Assembly (NCBI GenBank): GCA_029257405.1
Contig: JARIBO010000063.1
Coordinates: forward strand, 1-32,551
From: Caryophanales bacterium
GTDB taxonomy: Bacteria; Bacillota; Bacilli; Bacillales; Amphibacillaceae
DNA: 32,551 nt
Direction of reading: 5' to 3'
In this document: piece after piece, positions 1 through 7,946 of the stretch
Position numbering within the stretch: the first letter of the stretch is position 1
Layout: every line of letters begins with the position of its first letter
Position numbers and translations under genes: made by a program
The notes under the pieces: model-generated
Told to the model about the DNA's origin: nothing
Seen by the model: only the letters and a program-made list of their open reading frames with translations
Database searches by the model: none

Positions 1-1247
1 CCGTAATCTAAATTATCATGGAGATAAATTGCTGTACGATAATCATTTGTAAAGAAGTAAGATGCAAGTCCGTAAGGTGTATCGTTTGCGATTTCGATTG
101 CTTCTGATAACTCTTTGAATGCCGTTAAAGGAGCGACAGGCCCAAATGTTTCTTCGTGCATAATTTGCATATCTAAATTAACATTCTTTAAGATAGTTGG
201 TGCGACAAAATAAGCTTCGTTATCTGAAGAATGCTTATCTTGGTTCTTTGTCGTTACTTCTGCACCTTTAGATACCGCATCATCAATTTGGTTGATGATT
301 TTATCATAACTATCTTTATTAATAACAGGACCGATTTCAGTTTCTGCGTTTAAACCGTTACCCATCGTTAAAGCACTTACTTGTTTTGATAATTTTTCTG
401 TAAATTCATCAAGAATTGATTCATGAACTAAAATTCGATTTGCACAGACGCAAGTTTGTCCAGCGTTACGGAATTTAGTAATAACTGTTTGCTCAACTGC
501 AAAGTCAATATCTGCATCATCACAAACAATAACAGGTGCGTGACCGCCTAGTTCCATCGTTAAACTCTTCACTGTTGACGCACTATCGCGCATTAATATT
601 TTACCAACATTTGTCGATCCGGTAAAGGTAATTTTTTTAATTGCTTTGCTTCCTGTAAATAATTCACCTACGACACTTCCACGTCCATTAACATACTGGA
701 TTACTTCTTTATCAAATCCTGCTTCATGAGCAAGCTCAATTAAACGAACGGTAGTTAGTGGTGTTTCCACTGCTGGTTTCACAATAAACGTACAACCTGC
801 CGCAAGCGCTGGCGCTGCTTTTCTAAGCATCATCGATCCAGGGAAGTTCCAAGGCGTGATTGCTGCAACAAGACCAATTGGTTGCTTCGTCACTAAAATG
901 CGCTTATCGCCGCTATTAGCTGGAACAGTACGACCATAAATTCGCTTCGCTTCTTCAGCGTACCACTCAATATAACTCACACCTGATTTGAGTTCGCCTT
1001 TTGCTTCAGCTAGTGGCTTACCATTTTCACTTGTAATAATTTCAGCTAGTTCATCAAGATTTTTTATAATTAAATCAGCCCAGTTTCTTAAAAGGCGTGA
1101 CTTTTCGTTTGCGTTCACTTCTTTCCAAGTTTTAAACGCTTTTTCCCCTGTTGCAATTGCAGCATTTATTTCTTCCACTGTATGCTTTTTAATTTTTTCG
1201 ATAACTTCTCCTGTTGCAGGATTTTTAACAATGATTTGTTCAGACAT
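1..1247 (-). CDS. gabD: NAD(P)-dependent succinate/glutarate-semialdehyde dehydrogenase, 3' end cut off by window edge
   Basis: About 415 N-terminal residues are visible of a family usually about 480 long; the C-terminus lies beyond base 1. The start ATG at 1245-1247 follows an AAGGGG ribosome site. Aldehyde dehydrogenase hallmarks are clear: the PWNFP cofactor-binding segment near residue 132, FTGSTNVGK near 208, the general-base Glu in MELGGHAP (about residue 232), and the catalytic Cys in NAGQTCVCAN (about 266). The double-cysteine CVC form is typical of GabD enzymes. It oxidises succinate semialdehyde to succinate and, in the lysine/5-aminovalerate route, glutarate semialdehyde to glutarate. 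It lies 23 bp behind gabT on the same strand, so the two are very probably co-transcribed. Which semialdehyde is preferred cannot be told from sequence; the nearby csiD and lhgO favour the C5 route (inference). Confidence 0.93.
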   Translation of the reverse strand, partial: MSEQIIVKNPATGEVIEKIKKHTVEEINAAIATGEKAFKTWKEVNANEKSRLLRNWADLIIKNLDELAEIITSENGKPLAEAKGELKSGVSYIEWYAEEAKRIYGRTVPANSGDKRILVTKQPIGLVAAITPWNFPGSMMLRKAAPALAAGCTFIVKPAVETPLTTVRLIELAHEAGFDKEVIQYVNGRGSVVGELFTGSKAIKKITFTGSTNVGKILMRDSASTVKSLTMELGGHAPVIVCDDADIDFAVEQTVITKFRNAGQTCVCANRILVHESILDEFTEKLSKQVSALTMGNGLNAETEIGPVINKDSYDKIINQIDDAVSKGAEVTTKNQDKHSSDNEAYFVAPTILKNVNLDMQIMHEETFGPVAPLTAFKELSEAIEIANDTPYGLASYFFTNDYRTAIYLHDNLDY

Positions 1248-1270
1248 TTACTTTCCAACCCCTTTTAAAT

Positions 1271-2587
1271 TTAGTTGACAGACTTGAATGAATCTTTTAA
1301 GATAGCAAAACCTTTTTCTAATTCATCATCAGTAATAACAAGCGGAGTTAAGAAACGAATCACGTTACTGTTAATTCCTGCTGTTAATAGTAATAAACCA
1401 TTATCATTTGCATATTTTGCAATTGCATTTGTTTTCGCTGCATCTGGTGCTTTTGATTCTTTACTTTCTACAATTTCAACCGCAACCATTGCACCTAATC
1501 TTCTAACTTCACCTACAAAATTATATTGCTCTGATAACTCAGTTAAAACTGTTTCAATTTTTGCGCCAATGTTTTCTGCTTTTTCTACTAAGTTCTCATC
1601 TTCAATAATATTAATAACTTCTAAAGCAGCTGCACAAGCTACTGGACTACCTGAATAAGTCCCGCCTAATTCACCTGGGTTAGGTGAGTCAATCATCTCT
1701 TTACGTCCGACAACAGCACTTAAGGGAAGACCTGCTGCGAGTGACTTAGATAATGTAATTAAATCTGGTTCAATATCAAAGTGTTCGCTTGCAAACATTT
1801 TACCTGTACGTCCAAAACCAGTTTGAATCTCATCAGCAATAAATACAATCCCATTTTCTTTACAGAATTGTTCTACTGCTTTAATGAATTTTTTCGGAGG
1901 TATAATAAATCCACCCTCTCCTTGAACAGGCTCAATAATTACACATGCAACATCCTCTGGAGCGACTGTTGAGATAAAGAAATGCTTAAATTCAGCAATA
2001 CTTTGATCAATAAATGCTTCTTCTGTTATACCTTCTGGCTTTTTATACATGTATGGGAATGGCGCTTGATATAATTCTGGTGTAAAGGGTCCAAAACCTA
2101 ATTTATAAGGCTTAACTTTACTCGTCATACCCATTGTTAAGTTAGTACGGCCATGGAATCCTCTTGTGAAAGAAACAACAGCTTTACGACCTGTATATTT
2201 ACGCGCAATTTTAACAGCATTTTCTACCGCTTCTGCTCCTGTATTTAATAATACTGCACTTTTTTCATAGTTAACTGGAGCAATTTGACATAACTTTTCT
2301 GCAAGTTCTATGTATGACTCATACATGATTACGTTAAAGCCTGGATGTAAAAAGTGGTCCACTTGTTTTTTTACTGCGTCAGTTATTCTTGGATGGCTAT
2401 GCCCAACGTTTAACGTTCCAATAGCTGCAGCAAAATCGATCCACTCTTTTCCTTCCACATCAGTAATTGTTGCACCTTCAGCTTTTTTAGCAATGTTTAA
2501 GTTACCGTTTCCAACTGCGCGCGTAACGTACTTCTTACGTTTATCTTGTAGTTCCTGTGTTCTTGATAGTTTGATAGTATTAGTCAT
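1271..2587 (-). CDS. gabT: 4-aminobutyrate / 5-aminovalerate aminotransferase
   Basis: A 438-residue class III PLP aminotransferase of normal family length. The PLP lysine is in LSKSLAAGLPLS (about Lys281), the cofactor-ring aspartate in IADEIQTGFGRTG (about Asp252), and the GAEAVENAVKIAR cofactor phosphate region is near residue 117. It transfers the amino group of GABA to 2-oxoglutarate. Homologues in csiD-lhgO loci also act on 5-aminovalerate to give glutarate semialdehyde. The start ATG at 2585-2587 is preceded by AAAAGGAG. It is the first gene of a gabT-gabD operon and is transcribed divergently from the GabR-type regulator at 2694, the usual arrangement for GabR control. Confidence 0.94.
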   Translation of the reverse strand: MTNTIKLSRTQELQDKRKKYVTRAVGNGNLNIAKKAEGATITDVEGKEWIDFAAAIGTLNVGHSHPRITDAVKKQVDHFLHPGFNVIMYESYIELAEKLCQIAPVNYEKSAVLLNTGAEAVENAVKIARKYTGRKAVVSFTRGFHGRTNLTMGMTSKVKPYKLGFGPFTPELYQAPFPYMYKKPEGITEEAFIDQSIAEFKHFFISTVAPEDVACVIIEPVQGEGGFIIPPKKFIKAVEQFCKENGIVFIADEIQTGFGRTGKMFASEHFDIEPDLITLSKSLAAGLPLSAVVGRKEMIDSPNPGELGGTYSGSPVACAAALEVINIIEDENLVEKAENIGAKIETVLTELSEQYNFVGEVRRLGAMVAVEIVESKESKAPDAAKTNAIAKYANDNGLLLLTAGINSNVIRFLTPLVITDDELEKGFAILKDSFKSVN

Positions 2588-2619
2588 AATAAAACAACTC
2601 CTTTTAATTTATTATGGCA

Positions 2620-2674
2620 ATTATAGCAACGTTTTGGTAATATAGGAAGCACCAAAATGGAATATTAAATGGTA
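2620..2674 (-). promoter_or_regulatory. gabT promoter with candidate GabR operator repeats
   Basis: On the minus strand a perfect -10 hexamer TATAAT lies at 2620-2625, and no good -35 lies at the right distance, which suits an activator-dependent promoter. Just upstream are two direct copies of TACCA (minus strand; plus-strand TGGTA at 2635-2639 and 2670-2674), 35 bp apart start to start. B. subtilis GabR is known to bind widely spaced direct repeats containing ATACCA in the gabT promoter, so these are likely GabR sites (inference). An inverted pair TTTTGGT/ACCAAAA (2632-2638 and 2651-2657) overlaps the first copy. Confidence 0.55.
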
Positions 2675-2693
2675 CCAGATGGAGGCGAATTTT

Positions 2694-4127
2694 ATGTTTT
2701 TTATTAAATTAGATAACGATTCCAATTATGAATATTTATACCGTGAAATTTATGAAAAAATTAAAAATAAAATCTTAAGAAATAAAATTAATGAAGGTGA
2801 TAAACTACCTTCTAAACGTAACTTAGCCAATCAACTTGGCGTCAGTGTCAATACAATCACAAGCGCATACGAGCAACTTTTAGTTGAAGGGTATATTTAT
2901 ACAATTGAACGAAGTGGGTATTTTGTTGAAGAAATTGTCGAATTATCTCGACCCAAATCAAGTAAAAATCAATTACTTCCTAATGATTTAAAAGAAACGG
3001 TAATAAAAGATAATCCGAATCAACTTTCTTTATCTCATATGGATACAGATGTTGATTTGTTCCCTTTTAAAGAATGGTTTAAATCTCAGCAAACTGCATT
3101 AAAAAAACACCAACAACATTTAGGTCACATTACGCATCAACAAGGGCCACTTGCAGTTCGTCAAACACTCTCAAAAATGATTAATGTCACTCGCGGAGTG
3201 GATTGTGAACCTGAACAGATTATCATTAGTGTAGGTACACAAACATTAGTCGAACAAGCATTAAATGTTTTACAAATCGCAAGTGACGAACCATTAACTA
3301 TTGCCGTAGAAAACCCAGGATACCAAAGGCTTTATGGCTTAATGGAGCAATTAAATGCAAAAATTAATCCTATTTCTGTTGATGAAAATGGAATCTCAGT
3401 TGATGAAGTAAAACAATCAAACGCCAATACTGTTTTTCTTACGCCATCACATCAATTCCCTACAGGTGCGATTATGCCTATTTCTAAACGATTTGACTTG
3501 TTAAATTGGACAACAAAAAAACCTAATCACTATATTATTGAAGATGATTATGATAGCGAGTTTAAATATCAAACCGATAACATACCTTCTTTACAGAGTT
3601 TAGATTTTAATCAAAAAGTTATTTATATGGGATCATTTTCTAAATCATTACTGATGGGATTTAGAATTAGTTATATGGTATTACCATACCCATTACTCAG
3701 AATTTACCGCAAACATTATAATAAATTACTTCCTTATAATAATGTCTTCAGTTTATTTACTCTTAATGAATTTATTTTAGAGGGTAAATACTTACAACAT
3801 ATAAAAAGAATGAATTTGGTTTATGAAAAGAAACGAAATGAACTGATCAAACAATTAACGTCTCTTTTTAAAGAGAACATTACAATTAATGATGTACCTG
3901 CTGGACTTCACTTCACGGCTTCATTTAAAACAAATAAGTCATATGATGAAGTAGAAGCAGCAGCTAAAAAACATCAACTTGACGTCCATACAATTAGGCG
4001 TTTTACTTTTGAATCACCAAAAAGAGAACCTAATAAAGAAATTGTTCTCGTTATTGGCTTCTCTTCGATTAATTTTGATGATATCTCAAAAGCAGTTAGG
4101 CGTTTAAATAAAATTATGTACGAATAA
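2694..4127 (+). CDS. gabR: GabR/MocR-family transcriptional regulator (GntR DNA-binding domain fused to a PLP aminotransferase-like domain)
   Basis: The N-terminal winged helix-turn-helix (about residues 10-80, with KLPSKRNLANQLGVSVNTI) is followed by a class I aminotransferase-like domain of about 380 residues. That domain keeps the PLP lysine in GSFSKSLLMGFR (about Lys317) and the IEDDYDSEF motif. In B. subtilis GabR, PLP and GABA bind this domain to activate gabTD and repress gabR itself. I chose the ATG at 2694: the frame also has an ATG at 2679, but the GGAGG at 2681-2685 sits at the right distance only for 2694. That gives 477 residues, close to B. subtilis GabR. It is divergent from gabT with a 106-bp shared intergenic region. 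Its stop codon lies 2 bp from a truncated copy of the lhgO 3' end. The inducer may be 5-aminovalerate instead of or beside GABA (inference). Confidence 0.9.
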   Translation: MFFIKLDNDSNYEYLYREIYEKIKNKILRNKINEGDKLPSKRNLANQLGVSVNTITSAYEQLLVEGYIYTIERSGYFVEEIVELSRPKSSKNQLLPNDLKETVIKDNPNQLSLSHMDTDVDLFPFKEWFKSQQTALKKHQQHLGHITHQQGPLAVRQTLSKMINVTRGVDCEPEQIIISVGTQTLVEQALNVLQIASDEPLTIAVENPGYQRLYGLMEQLNAKINPISVDENGISVDEVKQSNANTVFLTPSHQFPTGAIMPISKRFDLLNWTTKKPNHYIIEDDYDSEFKYQTDNIPSLQSLDFNQKVIYMGSFSKSLLMGFRISYMVLPYPLLRIYRKHYNKLLPYNNVFSLFTLNEFILEGKYLQHIKRMNLVYEKKRNELIKQLTSLFKENITINDVPAGLHFTASFKTNKSYDEVEAAAKKHQLDVHTIRRFTFESPKREPNKEIVLVIGFSSINFDDISKAVRRLNKIMYE

Positions 4128-4128
4128 T

Positions 4129-4214
4129 TTTATAACTTAACCCTACTCGCTACTTCTTTACCAATTCCGATTGATGCGGTTGCAGCTGGTGATGGCGCAT
4201 TACAAACATGGATT
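4129..4214 (-). pseudogene. Remnant of lhgO 3' end (left copy of an 86-bp direct repeat)
   Basis: These 86 bases are identical to 11530-11615 in the same orientation. Read on the minus strand they encode the last 27 codons and the stop of the L-2-hydroxyglutarate oxidase gene (it contains NAPSPAATASIGIGKE). The copy begins 2 bp after the gabR stop and breaks off abruptly at 4214, where unrelated sequence starts. It has no start or ribosome site and is a fragment, not a gene. The two copies bracket the TRAP / two-component module. Confidence 0.95.
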
Positions 4215-4237
4215 TATTTTCAGTTAAAATATAAAAA

Positions 4238-4273
4238 CACCCCATTAGTTATTTTGGTCTAACTAATGGGGTG
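4238..4273 (-). terminator. Intrinsic terminator of the TRAP operon
   Basis: A perfect 14-bp inverted repeat (CACCCCATTAGTTA / TAACTAATGGGGTG, arms 4238-4251 and 4260-4273) has an 8-nt loop and is followed on the minus strand by a U-rich run. It lies about 77 bp downstream of the permease stop codon and just inside the left repeat copy. Confidence 0.8.
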
Positions 4274-4349
4274 CACATCAATTAATGTACTTGTTTTTAT
4301 TTATGCCTTTTAAATAATAAGATAGTTTAAAGTTGTAGATATAATTTAG

Positions 4350-6314
4350 TTAACTAGCATAAGCTACTTTTTCATTCTTTTTAAGTGAAATATATTGGAA
4401 CAAGAATATTGCAACTAAAATAATAATTCCTACTAAATCTAAATAAACATTTGGAATAATCAAGAAAATAGCTCCACTGAAAATTATTATTCTAAAAATC
4501 CAATTTAAATGTTTTAACATATAACCTTCAGCTGCAATTCCCAGCATAATTACACCTATAAATGATGTAATCGCAATAATTATTCCATTTGTAACATTTG
4601 TATCAATTAATAATAAGGAACTATTATATACAAATGCAAATGGAACAATAAATCCTGCGATTGCCAACTTCATGGAGGCAAAACCGGTTCGCATTGGGTC
4701 CCCTCCAGAAATGCCAGCTGCTGCAAAAGCTGCTAATGCAACAGGAGGTGTTAAATTAGCAAATATTCCGAAATAGAACACAAACATATGTGCCACAAAT
4801 GGCTGAATTCCTAGTTGTACTAGCGCAGGCGCAGCCATAGTTGAGGTAATGATATAAGTTGGAATGCTTGGTAACCCCATACCTAAAACTATCGAAGCGA
4901 CCATTGTAAATACTAGCGTTAAGAATAAACTACCTCCACCAATCATTACAATTCCATTAGCTAATTTTAAACCAAATCCAGTTAAAGTCGTCACTCCTAC
5001 AATAATACCTACTGCAGCACATGCAATTGCAACAGATAATGCTGAACGCGATCCATCTTCAAGTGCTCCTATTAAGTCTTTAAATGTCATACGTGTCGTT
5101 TTACGTAATTGTGCAATAACAATTGTTGCTATGATTGTCCAAAATGCAGCAAATATGATTGTTTTTCCACTGAAAAACAACATATATATTAAAAATAGTA
5201 GAGGAAAAACTAAATGTCCCCTTTCTTTCATAACTTCGGATATCTTAGGTATTTCTGATTTTTCCATACCTTTTAAACCATTTTTAGATGCCCGTAAATG
5301 GATTTGTGTAATAACACCTGTAAAGTATAAACCAGCAGGTAAAATAGCTGCTAACGCTATCGTTGTATAAGGTATACTCAGCACTTCCGCCATTATAAAT
5401 GCCGCAGCACCCATTACCGGAGGCAATATTTGTCCTCCAACTGAGGCTGTTGATTCAACAGCTCCTGCAAATTCTCTTTTATAACCTATTCGTTTCATAA
5501 GTGGAATCGTAAATGTCCCCGTTGTAACAACGTTGGCTAAAGCTGAACCATTAATACTACCTAAGAAACCACTTGCTAAAACAGCAACCTTAGCTGGCCC
5601 ACCTTTTGTACGTCCTGCTATTGCTATTGCAATATCATTAAAAAATTGTGCCATACCAGAACGTCCTAATACTGCACCAAATAAAATAAACAGAAAAATG
5701 TAAGTAGCTGAAACTCCAATTGCTGTTCCATATATACCTTCAGTTGTAACATATAACTGATTAATTACTGTGTCCCATTCATATCCTCGATGCCTAAATA
5801 TCCCTGAGAACGCCCTTCCAAATAAAGCATAAATAAAAAATAATACTGCTAATATAGGTAATGCCCAACCTGTCATTCTTCTAGCAGCTTCAAGCACTAA
5901 TATGGTTAATATAACACCAAAAAATACATCTAAATTATTGGGTATACCACCACGATTAATGATTTCTAAATAATCTACAAATATGTAAACTGCCGTTGAT
6001 AGAGATACTATTGCCAATACAATATCATACCAAGCTAATTTATGCCTATTTGCAAAGCGATTTGCTGGATATAAAAGGAATATTAAACATAATACAACTG
6101 ATACGTGTAACGCACGGTGCTTTAATGTTGCTGGTGTACCTAATGCTGAAGTATATAAATGATATAATGCTAAAAAAACAGCTATTGATGAAATTACTCG
6201 GGTAACATTATTATTAGTAAATTTTCTAAATCTTGATTCTGCGTCATATTTCTCTAAAATTGCTTCATGTCCTCCGATAATTTCCTGTTCTGATTCATTT
6301 ATTTTATTCGACAT
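4350..6314 (-). CDS. TAXI-type TRAP transporter fused permease (small and large membrane subunits in one protein)
   Basis: A 654-residue polytopic protein. It opens with a soluble, acidic N-terminus and about four to six membrane segments (DctQ-like part, roughly residues 35-200). A long DctM-like part follows, with the conserved GSINGSALANVVTTGTFTIP, GGQILPPVMGAAAF, GLPSIPTYIITS and LTPPVALAAFAAAGISGG segments. Such fused permeases are typical of TRAP systems using TAXI-family binding proteins, and they drive uptake with an ion gradient. The start at 6314 follows GAGAGGG. It is the last gene of a three-gene operon, 10 bp behind the DUF1850 gene. The substrate is unknown; the surrounding catabolic genes suggest a dicarboxylate or omega-amino acid such as glutarate, 5-aminovalerate or GABA (inference). 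Confidence 0.9.
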   Translation of the reverse strand: MSNKINESEQEIIGGHEAILEKYDAESRFRKFTNNNVTRVISSIAVFLALYHLYTSALGTPATLKHRALHVSVVLCLIFLLYPANRFANRHKLAWYDIVLAIVSLSTAVYIFVDYLEIINRGGIPNNLDVFFGVILTILVLEAARRMTGWALPILAVLFFIYALFGRAFSGIFRHRGYEWDTVINQLYVTTEGIYGTAIGVSATYIFLFILFGAVLGRSGMAQFFNDIAIAIAGRTKGGPAKVAVLASGFLGSINGSALANVVTTGTFTIPLMKRIGYKREFAGAVESTASVGGQILPPVMGAAAFIMAEVLSIPYTTIALAAILPAGLYFTGVITQIHLRASKNGLKGMEKSEIPKISEVMKERGHLVFPLLFLIYMLFFSGKTIIFAAFWTIIATIVIAQLRKTTRMTFKDLIGALEDGSRSALSVAIACAAVGIIVGVTTLTGFGLKLANGIVMIGGGSLFLTLVFTMVASIVLGMGLPSIPTYIITSTMAAPALVQLGIQPFVAHMFVFYFGIFANLTPPVALAAFAAAGISGGDPMRTGFASMKLAIAGFIVPFAFVYNSSLLLIDTNVTNGIIIAITSFIGVIMLGIAAEGYMLKHLNWIFRIIIFSGAIFLIIPNVYLDLVGIIILVAIFLFQYISLKKNEKVAYAS

Positions 6315-6324
6315 AATATCCCTC

Positions 6325-6816
6325 TCATTCTATAATAATTTCAGCTTTGTGGTGATGTGGTATATCTTTTGTTTGTAAAAAAACGTTATTATTCTTTTTT
6401 ATTTTAAAATTTGCATTATGAGAATGAATCCATTGATAAAATTCTTTCTCTTCATAAAGATCCGTCATAATAACATAGCCATCTTTTACCATAATTTTAC
6501 CCGCCTTTTCATTCGGAACACCTGACCCAAATGACTTAAATCTTGTTTCAGTTAAAATTATTTTATCTTCATCATTTATTTCTAGTTTTTCTTTCCATTC
6601 AGTTTGTTCAACTGAATGTATCCACTCTACAGTAAAAAAGTCATTAGGATTTAGATCCGTTCTAGCATATTCTTCTTTTGTTTCTTGATCGTAAATGACT
6701 AATTCTTTTTCCTTATTTTTAAACATATTAAACGTTAAATAACTGAATATTAAGACAGCTATAAATAATAAAAAAATAAGCAAGAGCCGATTTCGGCTCT
6801 TTTTATATTGAATCAC
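6325..6816 (-). CDS. DUF1850 domain protein, TAXI-TRAP accessory
   Basis: 163 residues with one N-terminal membrane anchor (about residues 10-30) and an extracytoplasmic domain. The DUF1850 pattern is visible in FTVEWIHSVEQTEWKEKL (about residues 61-78) and in FKSFGSGVPNE (about 93-103). Proteins of this family are regularly encoded between or beside TAXI binding protein and fused permease genes, but their biochemical role is not established. The ATG overlaps the stop of the upstream binding-protein gene (4-bp ATGA overlap), and the permease starts 10 bp downstream, so all three are translationally coupled. Confidence 0.82.
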   Translation of the reverse strand: MIQYKKSRNRLLLIFLLFIAVLIFSYLTFNMFKNKEKELVIYDQETKEEYARTDLNPNDFFTVEWIHSVEQTEWKEKLEINDEDKIILTETRFKSFGSGVPNEKAGKIMVKDGYVIMTDLYEEKEFYQWIHSHNANFKIKKNNNVFLQTKDIPHHHKAEIIIE

Positions 6817-7793
6817 TCTAATACTCCTTCTTCTTTATAATACTTTTCTGCGCCTGGATGTAAGGGAATACTTAATCCCTCTGCTGCTTTTTCAAGTTTT
6901 ATCTCTTCACCTACACTATGCGTTTCACTTAATACATCTAAATTCTCAAAAAACGCTTTAGTAATTGCATAAACCTCATCTTCACTTAAGTCTTGATTGA
7001 CAATCATTGTGTTCGTTATTTCTATAGCACTTACATCTTCTTCTACGCTATATGAGTCTGCTGGGATAACTGTTTCTATTAAATAAGCATATTTTTCTGT
7101 TAATTCTTTCATCGCTTCATCTTCAATTGGAATAAGTTTTATTGTATGTGTTGTATCTAAGTCCATTAGACCCGAGTTAGGTATTCCACTACTTAAAATA
7201 GCAGCGTCTACTTGTCCATTTTTCATTTGATCTACTGCTTCTGCAAAAGATAAATAATCTGGTGTTATGTCATCATAACTCATGCCATGACCTTCAAATA
7301 AGACTTGAGCTGCTAGTTCTGTTCCTGAATTAGGTGCTCCCACTGCAACTTTCTTTCCTTTTAAATCATTAAATGTTTCGATACCTGAATCTTCTGTAGT
7401 AACAACTTGTAAATAATTAGGGTATAAGGAAGCCATTGCTTTAAGATCTTCCTGTGCTCCTTGATCTTCAAAAGGTCCAACACCTTCATAAGCTTGATAT
7501 GCTGTATCTCCAGTAATCAATGCTAATTCTGCTTGACCATTTAAAATTAAATTAACGTTTTCAACTGATGCTTGTGTAGCTTGTACTGAAGTTTCGGCAC
7601 CTATTTCATCTTCTAAAATCGTTCCAATACTTGCACCAAGTGGATAATAAACTCCTGAAGTTCCTCCAGTTGCAATTGTTATAAATAAATCTTCTAAATT
7701 AGATTCTCCATTTTTTTCTGCTTCCTCACTTCCGTTCCCACCACAAGCAGCTAGTACTAGAACAGCGACAAACATTAATAATATACGTTTCAT
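6813..7793 (-). CDS. TAXI-family TRAP transporter solute-binding lipoprotein
   Basis: 326 residues. The N-terminus is a lipoprotein signal with lipobox LAAC (lipidated Cys at about residue 17), so the mature protein is tethered outside the membrane, as expected for a Gram-positive. The TAXI signature TIATGGTSGVYYPLG (about residues 38-52) and the later GKKVAVGAPNSGTE segment (near 145) are clear. It captures the substrate and delivers it to the fused permease encoded two genes downstream. The ribosome site is AAGGGGG. A -24/-12 promoter lies about 40 bp upstream, so the operon should be sigma-54 dependent and controlled by the adjacent two-component system. The ligand is not known. Confidence 0.92.
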   Translation of the reverse strand: MKRILLMFVAVLVLAACGGNGSEEAEKNGESNLEDLFITIATGGTSGVYYPLGASIGTILEDEIGAETSVQATQASVENVNLILNGQAELALITGDTAYQAYEGVGPFEDQGAQEDLKAMASLYPNYLQVVTTEDSGIETFNDLKGKKVAVGAPNSGTELAAQVLFEGHGMSYDDITPDYLSFAEAVDQMKNGQVDAAILSSGIPNSGLMDLDTTHTIKLIPIEDEAMKELTEKYAYLIETVIPADSYSVEEDVSAIEITNTMIVNQDLSEDEVYAITKAFFENLDVLSETHSVGEEIKLEKAAEGLSIPLHPGAEKYYKEEGVLE

Positions 7794-7830
7794 TTAAATT
7801 CCCCCTTATTTATCTTCTTGTTATACTACA

Positions 7831-7848
7831 TTGCAATAATCATGCCAA
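7831..7848 (-). promoter_or_regulatory. Sigma-54 (-24/-12) promoter of the TRAP operon
   Basis: The minus strand reads TTGGCATGATTATTGCAA. This matches the sigma-54 consensus TGGCAC-N5-TTGCA at all but one base, with exactly 10 nt between the invariant GG and GC. The predicted start gives a leader of about 25-30 nt carrying the AAGGGGG ribosome site. An NtrC-type activator with GAFTGA is encoded immediately upstream, which supports the call. An imperfect dyad at 7869-7888 (AACC..TTT..AAA..CGTT) could be an activator site but is weak. Confidence 0.85.
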
Positions 7849-7897
7849 ATTTTTATTGTTGATTTAATAACCTTTAAATGAAAGCGTTGTATTAAAA

Positions 7898-7946
7898 AGA
7901 AAAAAACCGGCACTTTTTGCCAGTTAGGCGGAAGCTTTTGCCGGTT
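7898..7946 (-). terminator. Terminator of the two-component operon, with a duplicated stem arm
   Basis: On the minus strand AACTGGCA, loop AAAAG, TGCCGGTT and a T-run form an intrinsic terminator (arms at 7918-7925 and 7905-7912, one G-U pair). A second upstream arm, AACCGGCA, overlaps the response-regulator stop codon (7939-7946). It can pair perfectly with the same downstream arm, giving two alternative hairpins. Confidence 0.8.

Noticed and set aside
4864-5370. 168-codon open frame antisense to the TRAP permease
   Set aside because: It lies in the shadow of a strongly conserved gene, has no ribosome site and no recognisable domain.
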